A stretch of DNA of 64,000 nt from Coniella vitis (Eukaryota; Ascomycota; Sordariomycetes; Diaporthales; Schizoparmaceae). Location: assembly GCA_011317545.1 (NCBI GenBank), contig WUJK01000006.1, positions 434,001 through 498,000 on the forward strand, in the 5' to 3' direction. Below the pieces are notes generated by a model. It did no database searches. It saw only the letters and a list, made by a program, of their open reading frames with translations, and had not been told where the DNA came from. Positions 33,257 to 45,141 of this stretch are shown here, piece after piece. Within the stretch, counting starts at the first letter, position 1. Each line of letters opens with the position of its first letter. Both the position numbers and the translations under genes were made by a program.

Positions 33257-36200
33257 TTATTCCTCATGCTCCGCCTGCTGTAGCGCTTTCTCCTCTACCG
33301 CGGAAGGCGAAGGGGGCGCTTCAGTTTCTGCTGATCTGGGCTGTTCAACCACTTGCTCTTCCTCAACATCTAGTGCGAGTTCTTTCCTCAGGTCTGGCAG
33401 GAAACGATCAATACGTTTCCAGGACTCGGACCAGAGCTTTTCTTTCGATGGATCTTTGCTCGGTGGCACCAAGTATCCATTGCTTGACATGAACAGGAGA
33501 ACGTTCTTGAGATTCTCAGGAACAGCTTCCTCCTATGGGCACAGAATGTGGTCAGTAATGTGCATTGCAGGTGAGGTGGGATATAGAAAGGACTCACAAG
33601 ACTGTCCCCCTGTCCGCTATTCATGAGACGATCCATTATATCAATGATTTTGAGCCAAAGATCAAGCATGCCGTCCCACTCAGAAAGAAGCACAAGGTAT
33701 TGGAGGAACACTTTGCAAAGGAGCGAAGCTGCTTGCACCCTCGTCTCACTCATACCATCCCGGTCCGTTGAAAAGACTTCAGGCTTCAATAGCTTCAAAA
33801 TCAAGGGGAACAAAACCTCGCCAAATATAGCAGTCCATTCTCGGTGATCAATGGACGTCAGCTCTGGAGAGAACAACGCTCTTTGCAAAGAGTTGAAGGC
33901 CAACTGGCGCACCTCCCGGCGTGGATTTGTACATTGTGTGGTCAGCGCCTCAAAGATGGGCAACCAATACGTGGACCATGCTAGGCGCGGTGTCAGTCAG
34001 GTTATGTTGCAAGTTTACGCCTCTTCTTTAGCCTTACCCTCATTTGTTTCCAGATGAGACTGCTCAATGAGCTGTGGAATACGCGAAGACATGCCGTAGA
34101 TAATGTTAACGGCTTTGATACCTCTTTGAACGACGGGGTTTTCACTGTTCCCATTAGACTCGTTCCCAACATCAAGGGGAAGATAGAGACGCACTTTGCA
34201 GTATCAGGTTTTGCGGAAGCAGGACGGCTAGCAGGTCTGCGCGATGATCTCCGATCCAGCTTGGGCTCTTTTGTCACGGTTGCACTCGCAGCGGAGGCGA
34301 ACTCGTTTAGCAGAGCAATAGCTGCTTCGTAGTTGTCTGCCATGATGGCTGTGGATGGCGGTACGACACCCGTTTCCAGGATATCGAACACGACAGGCGC
34401 AACCTGGGGAACCGACGAGAGATTACGGAGTATGGCCCAGAAATCCGGCGAGGTCATCATCTCGCTTCTCAATGGACCGGGCTCATCAATACAAAGCTTG
34501 ATGCCTTGCAAAATGAGCTTCGAGGTCTTCCGGAGGAGTTCGGGTGGAAAACTCGAGACAGTGTGTAGGAGAATGGGCACTCGGATATAGTCGTACTCCT
34601 GGTTTAGGGGTTGAGCTTTTGGTTTCGTTGTGTGTTTCTCCGAGACACTTACATAGCTGGCTTGTAGCAGTCTGAAGAGATAGAACGTTGTCCGTGCTAT
34701 CGTGATGGGATGATGGTGGCTGAGATCACGCAGTACAGACTGTAGCGCAGTGACGACTCGCTTGCCCAGTAATTGCACGGTACGGCCATCACGAAGGGCC
34801 TGTAGTGTACTGAACTCCAGTATATATACCAGACCCGGGTCGTAAGCTATAGCATTGCTTGGCTTTTGGGCAAGCGCAGGGGCCGATGTGGCCACATTGT
34901 CTGCCTTGACAGAAATGACGGCTTCTGAGCTACTGTCCTCTGGAATTTGCTCCAGTAACGCGTCGACCAAAGCCTCCAGGCTCTCGTCGGGAAGATTACT
35001 GATGATGTTAGAACAATAAGAACCTCGACCAAAAAGACAAACAGTGGCTTACGAAATGTTTGCGAAAATGTCGCCCATCTGGCATTGATTGAGACAGTCG
35101 ACCGTGCTGAGTGTACTATCAAGCTCCTCTTGTGACGGCTCTGGAGGGTCGTCAGCGGCATAGCTGCTGATAAAGTTCGAGAAAGCCGAGAACAGTCCGG
35201 TATCGTTCTGTTTGTTAGCACGATCAATGACTTGTTGGGGGGTTCGTAAAGGTATGCCAGGCAGCGCCAACTTCTTGCGGTCGCTCGAAAACGTGATGAG
35301 TGAATTCACAAAAAGGTTTAGCCATATGCGAATAATCTGGGACTCTCGTTAGATACAGACAGGTGAGGCAACAAGCATCATGTTGACCTACGTCTTTCCA
35401 ACCTTTCCGAATGATGTGCTCTTTGGACGTAACAACTCGAAACAGAACCAGAATTGCCAGCTGGGCCCTGAAGTTACGTCCAAGCTTGACCGCAAGTTCG
35501 CTAACCATGATGCTCCTCTCATCGACCTGGACCTCTGTGTTCAGGCTTGTGTTTGAAATGGCATCAGTGGACAGAGTTGTCATGACGCTCAGGGAATAGA
35601 TAATTTGGTCCAGGGCCTCGGTGATGTTATATCTTGCGGCTATGCGAGCACACTCATCGAAACCAGAGACAACGCGCATGAAAACCGTGTCATCGCTCGC
35701 AGACATGAAAACATACGATAGTGTGGAAACAATCGGTCTCCAGGTCGCGGCAAACATGTCTGCATCGTATATGTTGGTATCACATATTATGAGAGGGCCT
35801 GCATCCTCAGTTTTGGACAGAAGTTCTTTCCATGCGTAGTCCAGTGCATGCTTGTTGTCGTGCTCCTCGGGAAGAATGATTTCATTGGTCTTGATTGCAT
35901 CAAAAACGGCCTGGAGATATTCGGGTGCGAAGTCTTTTCCATCGTTCACTCCACGAAGATTTCTCGCAAAGTCCTCCACCTTCATTCGATTTTGCGATTT
36001 GAGATTGGGGTTGTGCTGGTCGGTATTGAGCATGATTGTGGCGTACGTGAGCACATAAGCAGCGTCCGGGGTAGCAATTTCACCAGGTATATCGCTAGAG
36101 ATGAACCTCTTTGAGAAGGATGTCACGATTCTCTCAATAAGTGGTGACTCGCCCGGTAGTCGGAAAGTCTCTAGCAGAGATCTCAAAGCTTCATCAACTC

Positions 36201-38431
36201 GTTTACCAGTAAAGTCAAATGAGTCAAGAAAGGCGTCCAAGATGGCCTCGTTTCCTCTTTTGGATATGTACTCGCCAAGAACCTTCTTGTTCGCCAGCGA
36301 AGTGCTCTTGAGGAATGATGCAACGCACTCGGGGTCGGTTGCAGATTCGATAATGCCCTTGTCTTGCAAGAAAGCTAGACCGCCCTTTGGGCTTTCATTG
36401 AACATGCTCATGCCCTTGATGATGAGCCTCTTCCGTCGTCGCTGCTCCCGAAGCGCTGCTGGATCCGGATAGCCATCGTTCTGCGGGGTTTGATCAAGTC
36501 TGTCGGCAATAGACTGGATGTATCTCAGTAACGCATCCAGACATAAGGGCGGGACGCTTGTGGTGCTCCAAGTCGCAGAATCGGGCAAAGCATTTCTCGA
36601 CAGCATGCCAACCATATCTTCACACAGATCAGCAAGATTTGGATCGCAGTCGTAGTTGACAAACAGTTCCACCAAAAACGTGGGCATCCTCGCCAACACG
36701 CAGATATTTTCGACCATTGCCTGCCTCGCGTCTGGCTTTCGCGCGCCGCCCTCCAATCCTAGCCTCTGTCGTTCCTGGACAGGCACAGGCGTCGCTCTAC
36801 CGCCTGCAGCCTGACTTGGAGGTGGCTTCACGAGTTTTGGTGCTTGAGGAATGTCAGCGTAGAGAGATGGGTCGATCCCAGGCTCGCGAGGGATTTCTAG
36901 AGAGAGATGAAGACAAGCAACAAGATAAGACAGAAACTTTTCTTGTTGTAGTTTCAAGACCCCTCGGCAAGTTGAGAGAAGAGTGCCCGCCACCAGCAAC
37001 GACTCTTGCAAGATTGCAGTGTGATCAGACCGGATCAACTGAAACAAGTAAAAACATAGTCTATCTTCTGCGATCGTTGCCAGAGCTGGATGTCTTGCAA
37101 TGGATGGCCCCGCAACCTCGAGCGCGACATGTATTATCCGCAGAGCCATTACTCTCATTGTGTCTGGATGCTTGCGGTCATGTGGGTCGAGAAAATTAAC
37201 CAAAACCCTAAACAGTTCTCGTACTGATGGCAGAGAATACGGCCTGAGGTCGAGAGAATCAACAGTTGCCGTTTCTGAAACAATCGTTGCTTGATCAGCC
37301 TCTCTTGTTCCGGACGACTCGGTACTTGTCGACTCTGATGTTCGTGGTGGGTCTTGCGCAACGTCAGTCGCTTCTGGGACACCTGTGCCATTCGCGGATG
37401 GGTCCATATTGACCGTGTCCATATCCCCATTCGTCTTCTTGTCCAGAGCGTCGCTCTCTTCGCCAGCTTCTTCCTCTAGATGCTTCAAGTCCTCGAAGAT
37501 AATCTGACACATCCGAACCATTGATGCCTCGGCGGTTTGTCTGAGGACTTCAGAGAACCTCGGTCGCGAGCATATCGTCAACCCGCGTCCCATCATATCA
37601 CAGACACTTTCGTCGCTCAGAATGTCCCCTCCTGGCCCGGAAAGCATGTCCTCCATCAAGTGCAGAATCATCAAAAGAACGACCTCCTCTTGCGCGGAAT
37701 CGCTAATGTCAAATTGACAGTGTGTTATAGCAGCAGAGAGCGACTGCATTGCGACAGCGAATCGTGGGGACTCGGGGGATATAAAGCCGTAGGCGAGGAA
37801 TTTCCGTATTGCTCGAAGCGCCAGTACCGTAACAGGTGCCGCAGTTCCTTTTGCTTGGACAATCTGCAAGAAGGGATAAAGCATCGTCAAAGCATCAAAC
37901 CTATGGATGTCTACGCCCATGTCAGCTTGTGCCTTCTGGCGCATACGCGCTTGGGGATTTATGTCAAGCCAGGATCACACCTTTGACGCCAGTCAACTCA
38001 TGCCTGAGCCTTCCAAAGCCCGATATTAACGGATTGTCTTGCATGCTCTTGCCCTTCTTGCCTCGTAGACCCCAGCGCACCAGGTCCGCCGTACCGTCAC
38101 CCGTGATGTTGGCTGCTGCGCTCTTGTGGAGGCCCCTGCCCAGGGACACGGAATTCGTGGGCCCCAGTTGCACGGGGCTTGGACCGCCGCCCAAGATGGC
38201 CGCCACGGAAGAGTGAGGAGATCTGGCATGCTTTTGTATCGCCGACGTGATTGCTATACACTCGGCGATTACAAGAGAGACAGGGTCCACGGCAACGGCA
38301 ACAGGGCGACTTCGGTACTGCATTCGGGGGGAGTAATGTTGCGCGCGTCGGGGAATAGGTGTCGTCGGCCGCGAGGGCAGAGGCGAGACTGGAGGCTCCA
38401 TCAACTTGGGGATCGGCGCATCTTGGCTCAT
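33257..38431 (-). CDS. Sec7-domain Arf guanine nucleotide exchange factor Gea/GBF1
   Basis: Activates Arf GTPases on early Golgi membranes to drive COPI coat assembly. Seven exons on the minus strand: 37981-38431, 35392-37910, 35053-35336, 34195-34998, 34038-34144, 33598-33980, 33257-33532; all in phase, 1,607 residues. The N-terminal DCB/HUS region contains HELTGVK-DIHRFDALTMLYPF. The Sec7 domain spans about residues 640-840 with RLIIKGMSMFNESPKGGLAF, the glutamic finger FRLPGE (Glu near 738) and YATIMLNTDQHNPNLKSQNR, a GBF1/Gea signature rather than Sec7/BIG. Downstream helical HDS domains include ENPVVQRGIKAVNIIYGMSS, LSEWDGMLDLWLKIIDIMDR and a Glu/Ala-rich tail. Intron 4 is only 50 nt with a GTGCGT donor; without it the reading frame breaks. 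Confidence 0.94.
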
Positions 38432-39343
38432 CCTCTCAAGAACTTGTCCCGCGAGGACAGACAGTGGAAGTTGTAAAGGTCAATTCCAAGATGTTCGTCC
38501 ACTCAGACTCGTTCGGTTTCTCTTGTGATTGTAGACGCGTTGTACAGTCGGTGCGTGGCGGGACCCTCAAATAGCTAGCAACCAAACAGAAATGAACGAG
38601 CTCTTCTGGTACGAAACACGAGATCGAAACCGTGTGATATTAGAAACAGGCGCCGTTGTGTCGTCAATCCCCGGATTACAAGGTCCTCATATTTGGGTCA
38701 TGAAAGCGAACACCTGGAGCTTACAAGTGCAGCTAATGAGGTAACGCCTGGACGGCAGGCAAAGATTCTGGTACAGGCGCAGCCTGCAAGAGCCCCTGTA
38801 AGACAGGCTCCATGGCCCTGTAATTTCTAGCAGTTGGATGAGTGCTCGCCCGGCTGGATGTGCAATCCGTACCATTCCGTACAATTACAGGCGGCTGATG
38901 CTAACGGTCATGCCAAATGTCCATTTCGCAAGCAATGCGGGCGAAATTTACTTAGCGAACGCCTTATACAGTAGATCCAATGGCTTGATTTTGGATGCCC
39001 CAAAACCGCGCAAGGGTTACAAGTATTCAAAGAGCAAACCCAGGGCGCGAATGCCAATTACTTGCAGAGGTCGGCATAGAATGGGGGCTGCATGGAATCG
39101 GTGAATACAATATAGAAATAGTAAAGATGGTCCACCTGTTTTGTCTTCCAAAATATCAGTCTTCCCTGAACGCCGCCAGTTGCGTATGCGAAGAGTTACG
39201 CGCTCTACCCTTTTCGCCCGCTTCTCGATCCGTGAATGCTTTCAGAAATGGTAGTAATGGAGTTAGTAGGACGTAAAGCAAAAAGATATTGCCATCATAC
39301 TTGCTTATGGCGGATCGGTGGTCCTTGTAATGCATCCCCAAAT
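38432..39343. other. Intergenic region upstream of GEA, 3' of ANP1
   Basis: 912 bp with no recognisable gene. Open frames at 38838-39276 lack any family features. Confidence 0.5.
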
Positions 39344-40876
39344 CTATAACTGCTTCTTCATCAAGTCGTACTCGTTTCCTGCAGGCTCTGCCTTTCCAGA
39401 TGACTCAGGCTTGGGTGCGGAATCCGATCCGGCAATACCCCCTTGTTCTTGAGATGTGGCCATGTTCGACACAGCGTTCTTGTCCTTCTCCCATTGTTGG
39501 CTAGCATCATCAAAGCTGTAGCCCTCTTTGATTTTCTTTTCTTTCTCTGCCTTTTCCTTCTCCTCTGCCTCGTGAGCCAGCTTCTCTTGCTCCATTTCCT
39601 AAATCTCAGGTTAGCCAAACTATATAAGCACAGCCCAGAGCGATGGGTGGAACGTACCTCCATGTGCTTGATATCGTCCACACTAGGCTCGTAAAGGTGC
39701 CAAATGGTGTAGTGAGGCAGACCAACGACAGAGAATTCCATTTTCCTTGCCATCTGTGATGCATCATTAGTGGATGACCCATCAGATCTGTGTCAACGGA
39801 GACTGACCTTGCCGAAACCTTCAGTTTCGGCATGCTTCTCAAAGCTAAATGCTGGAAAATGCACACCATAGCGGAAAACACGAGCCTTGGCCAGAATGCT
39901 GACACCTCCAACACCGTCAATTTCCATCTCCATATCGGGGTCACCATAAGGGTCACGCAGGTAGGCCAAGTGAGGCCTCCATGTTGCATATTCAGCATAT
40001 CCTTCAACAATCACTGCGTCTTCATCTAGGGTATCCGCAAGAGCCAGTGCTGTCTCTGATTCTTGCCAGGAATTCAGATCGTAGGGCTGTTCGCCGCCAA
40101 GCCAGTCAGGCAGAGGTCGCCAAACATCTGCCACAGTGTTAGTATTACCATCCTTGGTATTCCTCCTTCTTGCACTACTTACTCGGCACGATCACATCCT
40201 TGTTATGGCGCATTAGATCTTCTAGAATTGTAAAAGGCGCAGTCTCGACGTCGACATCTCTCCAGTAAACCCAAGAATGATATGGTCGTAGCGCAGCAGT
40301 CAAAAGCCAGTTTCTGGCCTGAGCCATCAACTTCCTCCTACTCGCTTGTGCAGCGAATCCATGGCGACTCTCAGCGTCCTGCTCAACTTTCTGGCCAAAA
40401 TCCTTCTCGATAATAGATATTTCTCCGTAAGGCATATTGTCGTCCTCCGAAGCTTGCAGCGCCTCTAGCCCCTCCGACAAAGCCTCGAGTGTTCGGTCTT
40501 TCGAGTCGGAGACAAGGAACGCAAGGTCTATCAGGTGGTGTGGATAGGTCAAGTTATTGAGGTGGGAGAAGAACATTGGTAGGTGGGCTTCGGCTTCGCG
40601 CAGTGGCACGCACAAGAGAATACGCTCCTCTCGCTCCCAACCGCGTGCAGTGCCTTGGACATTGGACAGGTCGTAGTAGCGCACAGTCTCGAGCTGGAAG
40701 TCTTCCGTCGGTATAAGGCCCAGGGAGAAGAGCGACGCAAAGGTCGTGCCTCGGCCTCCTGGCCAAACGAATATCCCAAATAATACCACACATAGTACTA
40801 TGCCGACTCGCAATAACAACCGTCGACGTCGTCTGAAAGCTGGTGTCGTACCTCGAGGTTGGAAACTAGGGGCCAA
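39344..40876 (-). CDS. ANP1: Mannan polymerase II subunit Anp1 (Anp1/Mnn9/Van1 family glycosyltransferase)
   Basis: Golgi alpha-1,6-mannosyltransferase complex subunit that extends the N-glycan mannan backbone. Four minus-strand exons: 40183-40876, 39808-40127, 39658-39753 and 39344-39598, in phase, 454 residues. Type II membrane topology: basic N-terminus (FRRRRRLLLR) then one hydrophobic helix at about 20-38. The lumenal domain has VRYYDLSNVQGTARGWEREE, LVSDSKDRT, EKDFGQKV, SRHGFAAQASRRKLMAQARN and the metal-binding WVYWRDVDVE (Asp207, Asp209). After the fold (VGLPHYTIWHLYEPSVDDIK) comes a Lys/Glu-rich coiled tail. ANP1 is preferred over MNN9 or VAN1 from the overall wording of the sequence; the three are close paralogues, so the subunit assignment is less sure than the family. 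Confidence 0.9.
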
Positions 40877-43337
40877 ATCGGCAAGAGGTTAGCAAGGCCC
40901 TGTGCAACGAGGCCGATGAAGCCACCGCAGCACTTAGTGCGGCCGCATGCAATAAAGGACAGCAACATACCGATGGGGCGAGATGTCAAAGTTGAGCTCC
41001 TTGTTCCTGGGGTAACCATTTGCGAAACCACCAGCATGATGCCTCGGCACCACCTTGGAGCCGGAAGACGAGTATGTGGGCAGCATTGAGCGACTGGTCG
41101 ACGACTTGGTGGAAAGCTAGGTGTAGACGGTTGTTGCTGCTGCTGCTGCTGCTAGGGCGTCTGTCGCAGCCTCTCCAAGGGCCCGGAGCGGAAACCAGGG
41201 AGCGACAACAGTGGGCAAGAGGGCCCTGTCCGGGCAAGCAAAACAGGCAATCGCGAGCACAGCGACTATCGGGAGGTGGACGTGGTCAGACGCGAACGAG
41301 TTGGATGCACCTCATGGCGGCGGGAGGTTGGATGTTGTCGTGTAAAAGGAAAGAAGGGAACTGAGCCCGTGTATATTGAACGGAGCACCGCCTTCAATGA
41401 TCAATGCAGGTACCGGTGCGAGCACTGGACGGATTAGACGGCCAGTACTGCTGGTACCGCTGGTACTGCTGCTGAAGCGCGGCCCAGACGGCTAACTTGA
41501 TAGTGCCTGTGCACCCCACCTGTACTATAGTAGCATGTACCTGAGCCTATTTAGGGCACTTTCTGCGCAGCCTAGCAACTGCAAGATGAAGCTACGCATG
41601 ATCCACTGGTTTTGATACTTGTAGTGAACATTACATAGGACTTACATAGTACTGTAGTGTGAAGAAAACATGAACAGTAATTCAGTCACAGCAAGTTCAT
41701 ATGCATTCTGGGTTTGGAACTTGCAATCTTTGTATTTTCAAGAGAATTCAAAATGCATGTCTCCAGACAACAAAAACGCGCAGAGTTGCGCAAGCTCAAG
41801 TAAGACAAAATCACTAAGGCGCGCAAGGGATGAATGCATCTATGGGATGCTGCCAGCCTCAATCATACCGTACGTCGCAGTTGCCGGCCAGCCGACTTAC
41901 CTATAGCCTCAGAAGATATGTACAACCACAGTAGGGCGGAAGATCTGTTCAGTTGATGGTCAGCAAGGGGATACCAAGGACTAAAGTTGACAATCACGGA
42001 TTCCAAAACTTTTCTCAGAAAGCCGGTTAACTCAGTTGTACAGACCGGCCCCAGAACACCCGTGTCCCAAAACGGGCCACAGAAGCCGAGGGCACAAAAG
42101 CCAAATAACATTCCAAAAGGGAAAGACTCCACTACTGGTCATCACCGCACAAGGCAGCTTCAGTGCGGGAGGATGGCTCGGCGCATACAGATCGTTGAAT
42201 GGATAAGCTATTATCATCATAAAAGACGATATTGGTAAAACATCTCGAGAAATCGTCAACTAACCTTTTGATTTTGCGTGGGTACCAGCGACATCACAAG
42301 AGTATTGGCAATATCTTTTTCGTGCTGTTACCTGACTTGTATATGTTAGTCACAGCGTGACACACAATCGTGTTGAGCAAATATCGACAAGAGAAGGGAC
42401 GGTCATCAGAGATTGTTTTTGGTATATGGGTTATCTTCAGATATACTCAGAAGCAGAACTGAAATGATAGGTTTCATCATGATAGTCGCCGGAAGGGAGA
42501 ACGAGACAGGAAAACACGGTTGGCTTACATAGTATAGTAGCAGAGACACGGGCTTTGCGTCAAATTTAAGCTAGAATAGACGGCACACGGCTAGCTCTGG
42601 TGAGATGTTAGCCCCCATGCGATATAAGGCAAGATAACAATAGCATGGACTGGATGCCTGAAGCTTCAGATGGTAGTGCATGTTGTTCGTAAACGCTCAC
42701 AGAAGGTCGCGATGAACAGTGGATATGATTTCATCACAAGCGGCGTCCAGTCCAGCTCGATCCCATAGGGAGGCTCGAAACAAAGCAAGGGGCAAGAGTA
42801 CATACCATGGAACACAAGCTGGAAGCCTGTGATGATCAGTTTGCAGGAAGAGACGACGCTCCCGAACGCGTCGCCTTCCATAGAGACACGCCTCAAAGCA
42901 TGACTGCGACCAGACCGACTAACGTGTTCACGAGAACAAACAAATCCTCGATGCCCAAGACACTAATGCTTCACAGCTCGCAATCAGTCCATAGCTCGAC
43001 AACGGCGGTGCTGGAAGGCCATTGCCTGGGCGGCGCGAGGAGTCGACAGCTGCCGGTAATGTTGTTGGAAAAGAGAATTTGTATGCAGCCAATTTTGCTG
43101 GCAGAGTTTTTGTAGTAGCTGTGGCCCTGTGGTGGGGCTTCTGATAGACGCTAAGACCGACCCTGGTCTGCAGGTACTGCTGTACCTGTGCTGTACCTGC
43201 AATATTCCTGTACTCAAAACAGGCTGTAGCGATTCTCACAAATCGCAACATCCCCTTGCACATACCCAGCAACATATTCTTTCCTGAGTCTCCGCAATTC
43301 CAGCGTATCAGCCCTGTCGTCACTTTTTCCTTCCATC
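40877..43337. promoter_or_regulatory. 2.5 kb divergent interval between ANP1 and MTR3
   Basis: No supported gene. Contains a CTG/CAG-like stretch (41137-41154), and ACATAGTA copies at 41644-41651 and 42527-42534. Open frames at 41670-41906, 41863-42238 and 42807-43115 are short and unlike proteins. The region right before 43338 is pyrimidine-rich, as expected for a promoter/5' UTR. Confidence 0.5.
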
Positions 43338-44261
43338 ATGACGGACAGAAGACGCATCAACGGGCCTGTTGGCGGCAGCATACCGCCTGTGTTTGCAGAT
43401 GCAGAAATTCTCACTGAAGAAGTGAAGCGCAGGACCAGGCCATCAAACACTGCGAGGCCCATATGTAAGTGTCTGCACCTCGGCCTGTAAGGAACATAGC
43501 ACTAACATTGATTTGATCAAGACCTCAAGACCGGTGTCACACCTTCAGCATCTGGCTCTGCCTATCTTGAACTGCAAACATCGTCAAGACCAGGTGTGTC
43601 TGGGCTCAAACTCAGTTGCACGGTCCACGGGCCCCGTGCACTACAGCGGACGATGCCTTTTTCACCACACATCATTTTGACTACGCACGTGAAGTATGCG
43701 CCATTTGCAACTAAGCAGAGACGAGGATATATCAGGGATTCGACAGAGCGAGATCTCAGTATCCATCTGGAAACGGCTATGCGCGGAGCAATCATCGCAG
43801 ACAGGTGGCCTAAAAGCGGCGTCGACATCATAGTTTCGGTAATCGAGGGCGACCAAGACCGAAGCCTGAGCCGTGGCGAGTACGATGAGACTTGGGACAC
43901 CATGAACGTGCTAGCAGGATGCATTACCGTCGCTTCGGCAGCCTTGGTGGATGCTGGAATTGATTGCGTGGATACAGTGGCAGGAGGTGTTGCAGCTCTT
44001 GTCAGCGCCGCTGATGGTGATTCCAAACCAGAACTGGTCATTGACCCTCTGGCAGCACAGCATGGCAATGTATTGGCAGCATGCTGCGTTGCATATTTGC
44101 CTGAGAGAGAAGAAATCACCAACCTATGGTTCAAGGGCGACCTACCAGCCACGGACCCCATACTTTACACAGAGATGGTTCAGAAGGGTGTGTTGGCGGC
44201 ACAGAGCGCCAATCGTGTGCTAGTTGAGTCTTTGAAGGAAACCATAGCTCAAGACACTTGA
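43338..44261 (+). CDS. MTR3: Exosome complex RNase PH-like subunit Mtr3
   Basis: Non-catalytic member of the six-subunit RNase PH ring of the RNA exosome (3'-5' RNA processing and decay, nucleus and cytoplasm). Two exons, 43338-43464 and 43522-44261 (donor GTAAGT, acceptor TCAAG), 288 residues. MTDRRRINGPVGGSIPPVFA is followed by RPSNTARPIYLKTGVTPSAS, GSAYLELQ, KLSCTVHGPRAL, an RDSTERDLSIHLETAMRGAI block, DIIVSVIEGD, and NVLAGCITVASAALVDAGID, the usual RNase PH fold order. CTVHGPR replaces the substrate-binding residues of active RNase PH. Rrp46, Rrp41 and Rrp43 were considered; the N-terminal extension and KTGV wording favour Mtr3. Confidence 0.88.
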
Positions 44262-45141
44262 GGCCTGTCTGCCTAATGACAGTGCTTCATCTGAATATAT
44301 TGCACTTCCATAGTACACTGAAATCAATCAGTTATACGTATGGCCTGATCATGACTGAACTGTTCACAGCCAGGTCATTGCAAAGACTGGTACTGCTCTG
44401 CAGAGTAATTGCGTAGAGGCAACACTTCCACCACGGAAAAGTGTTTGATTGTGTTGTAGGTCACATGCCTTCCAAGGCTGCGATTGGTATCATGAACAAT
44501 TGAGACGGACTATGAAGCGAGACGCACACTATTGGCACCCAATATAACAGGCAACAGAGTTGCGGTGCATCTTTCGGACTCCAACATAGCCATCTCGGAC
44601 TCCGCAAGCTGAGCTGAACATTCAAGTGTACACAAAATTCACTGGCTGCTCAGGATATGCTGCAGGCACTGCGTATGGGTGAAGCAGAGGTGCAAATTGC
44701 CACTACCTAGGCCTGGTCCCGGACTTTGTGGGGTGCCAGGTGTGCTAATAAGACGCCGCTGGTTTGGCGATATCGGGCTCGGCGAATAGATAAGCCCCAG
44801 GCCACTCCGTCATTCCGCCATCCTCGCCCAGAATCCAGTACTGGTAAACACCACACAACCATTCATCACCCAGTAAGCCAATGGCTGTTGGGGCTGGCTT
44901 ACAACTACCTTCTTTCATCATGCATCTGGCACCAGGCTGCCGTCTCTGTGCTTGTTCATAAGAACAAACTGTGCTAATCCATCTGATTCATTTCCAGTCC
45001 TGAGTGGCATTGCTCGCCTGACCACCCCGCCGAGGCTGCTGCTTAGTACAAGCGAACGCAGCCACATAATCCAGATCGGCCACTCGACGAGGCTTCGACG
45101 AAGAACATTTCCAACAAGCTGGCCCTGGAGGCTACCAGGTC
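44262..45141. other. Intergenic region between MTR3 and the RING ligase gene
   Basis: 880 bp; 3' flank of MTR3 and promoter of the next gene. Open frames at 44726-45155 contain no recognisable features. Confidence 0.5.
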
